64,000 nucleotides of DNA, taken from assembly GCA_030248135.1 (NCBI GenBank), contig JASANC010000591.1, positions 1 through 64,000 on the forward strand. The letters run 5' to 3'. The stretch comes from Theristus sp. LFF4_11 (taxonomy: Eukaryota > Nematoda > Chromadorea > Monhysterida > Xyalidae). This document shows positions 61,501 through 64,000 of the stretch, piece by piece. Within the stretch, counting starts at the first letter, position 1. The number at the start of each line of letters is the position of its first letter. The notes below the pieces were generated by a model, which was given only the letters and a program-made list of their open reading frames with translations, did no database searches and was not told the DNA's origin. The position numbers were made by a program, and so were the translations under genes.

Positions 61501-64000
61501 CTTGTTTTTTTGCATAACGCACGCTTAAACATACCATACTTGGGCAGGTCAAGTACATGTACATTATACTAAACTGTTAAAATCGATTAAAAGTTACACG
61601 GTTCAGGTGCACGTTAGGTCAGGTTCGTAGCGACACGTACACTTTACATGTACATACTTGCAGTTATGTAGCAAATACACCACTACATTGTAATTGTAAT
61701 TTAAGTTATGCCCACGTTATATCTCTCAAAAAACGTGTCAAAAGCCGTTGTTAAACTCTTGAAACTATTCAAAAATTTCAGGTACAAATATTACGACAAA
61801 GCAAAGCAAATCGACCTCATTTGTTGATTTGCTCGGATTAGTTTTGTCGAGTCGTACCACAGCGAGACTGGCTATGCATTTCATTTTTTTGGTCATTGGC
61901 AAGTACCTTTATGGTGCAGCCAATCAGCGTGCTAGATTCGAATAGTCAAATTCATTTGTCTCATTTCAGTTGACCAGCCAGTCCACTTCAAACGTCCCGG
62001 GCACGACCAGCAGAAGACCGCCGAATGCTCACCGAACAACTGCGACCTTCGGACGCCATCAACATTCCGCGTCAACGTTGGACGCCCGAGTTGGCCAGTA
62101 TTGCCCATTAAATTACCCAATATCTCGCTCGGTTCAAAGCCATAACTCGGTCACACTCACGAGTGAGCGTCCGCCGCCCCCTTCGTACTGGCAGGTGTTC
62201 CAGCGGAATTCACCTCAGGTAAATTTATTTGGCGTTTAGTCATTTCATGGCGAGTCTGTCTGGTCTTTATCAAATAACCCTTTGCTGGTGCAATAATCTG
62301 CTACACTGTGACGTGTGTTCCTGAAATTTGTGCACAGTTATACATCTGCATGTGCAGGTCTGATCTGCAGTGGTTTGCTCAGGAACTTCGGGGCAGTTTA
62401 TGGAGTCCATAAGCACGTCACGCTCACAGAATCTGAACTTTTTTTGTTAACTGATTTATCGTTAGCGGGTTTACTTATTCTCAACCTTGCAACGAAGCAA
62501 TTAGTTTGATAATGACAAATGTGTCTGTCTGACCGTAAGTCATTATTTTCTCAGCACGACAAAACAAGCAGACGCGGAAAACTGTTTTCTTCAAAGAGCA
62601 ATCATGAAAATCTCGCTGAAAACAAACGGACGAAAATAAAAATAATAAAAATTCCTTTGTAGTAATCAGAAATTTTTAATTTTCAGAGTAGGTGTGACCT
62701 TCAAGATATTTCTCTGCCGTTAACCCGATCCTAACCAGAAATACATGCTTTCAATAATGAAATTACAAATTTTCGTTTGCGCGTCTTTAAACCCATTGTG
62801 CGCATTTTATGCAGGCTGTAAAATTTAGGTGTGATTGGATTCACTCACGTATTTTTGAAGGGTATGGGTGAAAGTACTGAAAATTAGATCATCAACTGAG
62901 ATTTCGACGGTTTTCACAGCACGAAAGTGTTTCATCTAGTGGACATTAAAATGAATTATTTGAAATTACGCCACCTGCGGTGCGAAGTCACCACGTGACG
63001 TTGTCTGTCACGTTTTATTTTATTGAAATTGAACTTATCCTCATCCTGTGCATTTTGCGTTGTCGACTTAAAACACGCCCGTTTTATAGTGGCTAAAGTT
63101 TTCTCGGGAAGGTGTGCTTTAAGGAAACGCGAATGCGAAGTTTTGCCACTTTTCGGAAGACATGCATTGATAATTGTATTTGGTCTCTTTCGTGTATCCG
63201 CCATAAGAAGGTCTGCTACGGTTGTAAACTTGTAATTTTGTAAAGCTTTCTCACTCAGTTGGATTCATGAATGCGTTTGGGCGACATTAAAATTTTATGT
63301 TGCTTTCAACGACGATAGTTGCAAAAAAATTATGCTTTTCAGACATCGAGCTTTCATCTGGCGTTACACTACCCGCCGTACCAGGAGCAACACCATCAAC
63401 AGCCGCAAACGCAACAAATTCGCACGAATCCAAACGTGAAACCGCCGGCGGCGCGATCCGGAACGACCCAGAATCAAACGCCATCGAGCGCCGGCGGCCG
63501 CAGATTCGGCCACCAAAGCTGGCGTCGCTCGACGACCGGCTCAACGCGAGCGACGATTCTCAAAACGACCGCTAATCGAGTCGGCCTCGCTGATCATCGA
63601 AACGGAGAGCTGGACTTCACCGATGCTGCAGAGCAGTCGAACTGCAATCTGAATGCAACTGCTCAGTGCTACACGTTCAGTACACCGTATCTACAGAAAC
63701 TGCTGCAAAACGGCACAATACAAATCGACAACAATGATTCGCCGTCGACACTCGAGAGCACTTCGAAATGCCCGAATGTCGACAGACACACGGAAAACCC
63801 ACTGACTGGCACGCCGGTGGCCCGGAGAAACAGCGACAATGGACACAGCCACCCGGTCAACACAACGGATAGAACTGAAAGTCGGTACTACTCCATTCTG
63901 AATCGGTTTCCGAGTGCCGTCTCTAATTCGGACGCGTCAAACTACAGTTCGGTGTTGTCGGATACGCCGGAAAACCCGGAACTCACTGAAAAAATGCTCA
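43564..64000 (+). CDS. Large Asn/Gln/Ser-rich protein, function unknown (5 exons seen, 3' end outside window)
   Basis: Exons 43564-45064, 45380-45534, 59468-59863, 61970-62218 and 63343-64000+ join in phase with good acceptors (TTTCCAG, TTTTCAG, ATTTCAG, CTTTTCAG) and donors GTCGGT, GTGAGT, GTAATT, GTAAAT. The last exon is open for 219 codons to the window edge, so the protein has at least 986 residues. The frame is open from 43306; I chose the ATG at 43564 because the upstream DNA is pyrimidine-rich and loses the polar composition (43570 is an equal alternative). It is low complexity: rich in Asn, Gln, Ser, Thr, Pro and His, with SPPPFRRHTPPSESDD and RPPPPSYWQVF segments, a NINNNNHVNN run, a CATCHANW pair and a QCCVRNRNDPYYCANH Cys cluster in exon 1. 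No signal peptide, membrane segment or catalytic motif was seen. A disordered regulatory or scaffold protein is an inference only. Intron 2 is 13.9 kb. Confidence 0.75.
47243..47448 (-). mobile_element. tRNA-derived SINE, copy 2
   Basis: Better-preserved copy of 28418-28612. On minus, CCCTCG at the start of the head pairs with CGAGGG after the B box, as a tRNA acceptor stem would. A-box-like TGGCCTGGTGGTAGTG and B-box-like GGGATCGAGCCCC are intact, and a palindromic AGACTACAGTCT sits where an anticodon arm would. It ends in (AAC)n (47260-47243). Confidence 0.85.
47555..47940 (-). repeat. Satellite composite D: tail module
   Basis: 47560-47755 matches 21590-21790, and 47770-47915 matches the foldback arm 21797-21955 (CGGCGCAAAAATAT ... 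TTTTTAGATAATAT). It joins the array in the same arrangement as composite B, inverted. Confidence 0.8.
47945..50085 (-). repeat. Satellite composite D: ~150-bp tandem array, about 14 units
   Basis: The same unit as 14756-16430 in opposite orientation, with CGTGATCAGCGCATTGAATT markers every ~147-152 bases. Unit-to-unit variants (ATCTAAAG versus ATCTAGAG) alternate, suggesting local amplification. It lies in intron 2 of the Asn/Gln-rich gene. Confidence 0.95.
50086..50775 (-). repeat. Satellite composite D: linker and head
   Basis: Near-identical inverse of 14060-14755, including the terminal hairpin (CGCTCGCTCGCGCATCCGCA at 50749-50768). Together with 47555-50085 it forms a head-array-tail unit of about 3.2 kb. 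Confidence 0.85.
51101..53998. mobile_element. 2.9-kb near-complete palindrome (foldback element)
   Basis: The left half reads as the inverse of the right half almost throughout, centred near 52625. The ends are GTTTTAAAAC-ATCTTGCACATAAG and CTTATGTGCAAGACG-TTTTAAAC. Outer ~1.1 kb of each arm matches best; the middle 400 bp (ACCGTA- and GTCGATTG-rich) is more diverged but still mirrored. No transposase is recognised, and short ORFs appear in pairs on opposite strands (51652 plus, 53223-53438 minus). Confidence 0.9.
53999..57872. other. Intron 2 of the Asn/Gln-rich gene, no feature supported
   Basis: AT-rich, about 3.9 kb. Overlapping ORFs at 55244-55540 include a minus-strand Lys/Glu-rich frame (55244-55459) with coil-like composition, and 57434-57661 has a basic minus frame without ATG. 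Neither could be joined to anything. Confidence 0.5.
57873..58335 (+). mobile_element. G/C-run MITE, copy 3
   Basis: Same orientation as 31267-31709, with TACCGTATAACCCCC at the left and GGGGGTAATACGGTA at the right. The core is nearly identical to the two DPYD copies, so the family was active recently. Confidence 0.9.
59864..61969. other. Intron 3 of the Asn/Gln-rich gene, nothing recognised
   Basis: AT-rich and noncoding. It contains three of the CCAATCAG octamers (61019, 61050, 61920). No repeat shared with other parts of the window was seen. Confidence 0.6.

Overview
The window looks like a eukaryotic, AT-rich, intron- and repeat-rich genome, most likely a nematode. The case rests on an interstitial (TTAGGC)n tract, the telomere unit of nematodes, and on a multi-exon gene of the DC-STAMP-domain family that includes the nematode sperm proteins SPE-42 and SPE-49. 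The species cannot be named from the sequence.

Layout. 1-4.4 kb: mostly repeats and unassigned DNA, with a possible small secreted peptide gene and a possible zinc-binding exon, both on the minus strand. 4.5-12.6 kb (+): a 17-exon DC-STAMP-domain/RING protein gene (804 codons in my model). Its introns hold a foldback mariner relic, a 1.2-kb GTGAGA microsatellite, a foldback element built of 15-bp units and a short inverted-repeat (MITE-like) element. 14-24 kb: a mosaic of repeat modules: a hairpin 'head', a ~150-bp tandem array, a ~287-bp higher-order array, homopolymer G tracts and a 1.56-kb foldback. 24.4-26.5 kb (+): a secreted C-type-lectin-like/PAN-like gene, modelled only in part. 27.5-40.2 kb (+): complete dihydropyrimidine dehydrogenase (DPYD) in 23 exons, 1063 residues, the first and rate-limiting enzyme of uracil/thymine breakdown. 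A small antisense ORF lies within its intron 17. 43.6 kb to the window end (+): a large Asn/Gln/Ser-rich protein gene I cannot name, five exons seen, still open at base 64000. Its second intron is 13.9 kb and holds a tRNA-derived SINE, an inverted copy of the satellite composite and a 2.9-kb near-complete palindrome.

The coding genes appear functionally unrelated: pyrimidine catabolism, probable gamete membrane function, a secreted lectin-like protein, and an unknown disordered protein. All exon joins were made by hand from splice dinucleotides, reading phase and family resemblance; no alignment was run.

The most notable observations are: the DPYD exon corresponding to human exon 14 lacks an AG at its expected 3' splice site; DPYD 5' splice sites depart strongly from GTRAGT; several repeat families appear undescribed to me (a MITE whose two ends each carry TGACGTCA, a G-run MITE, a tRNA-SINE with an (AAC)n tail, and a composite satellite element with conserved head hairpin); and the octamer CCAATCAG is strongly over-represented.
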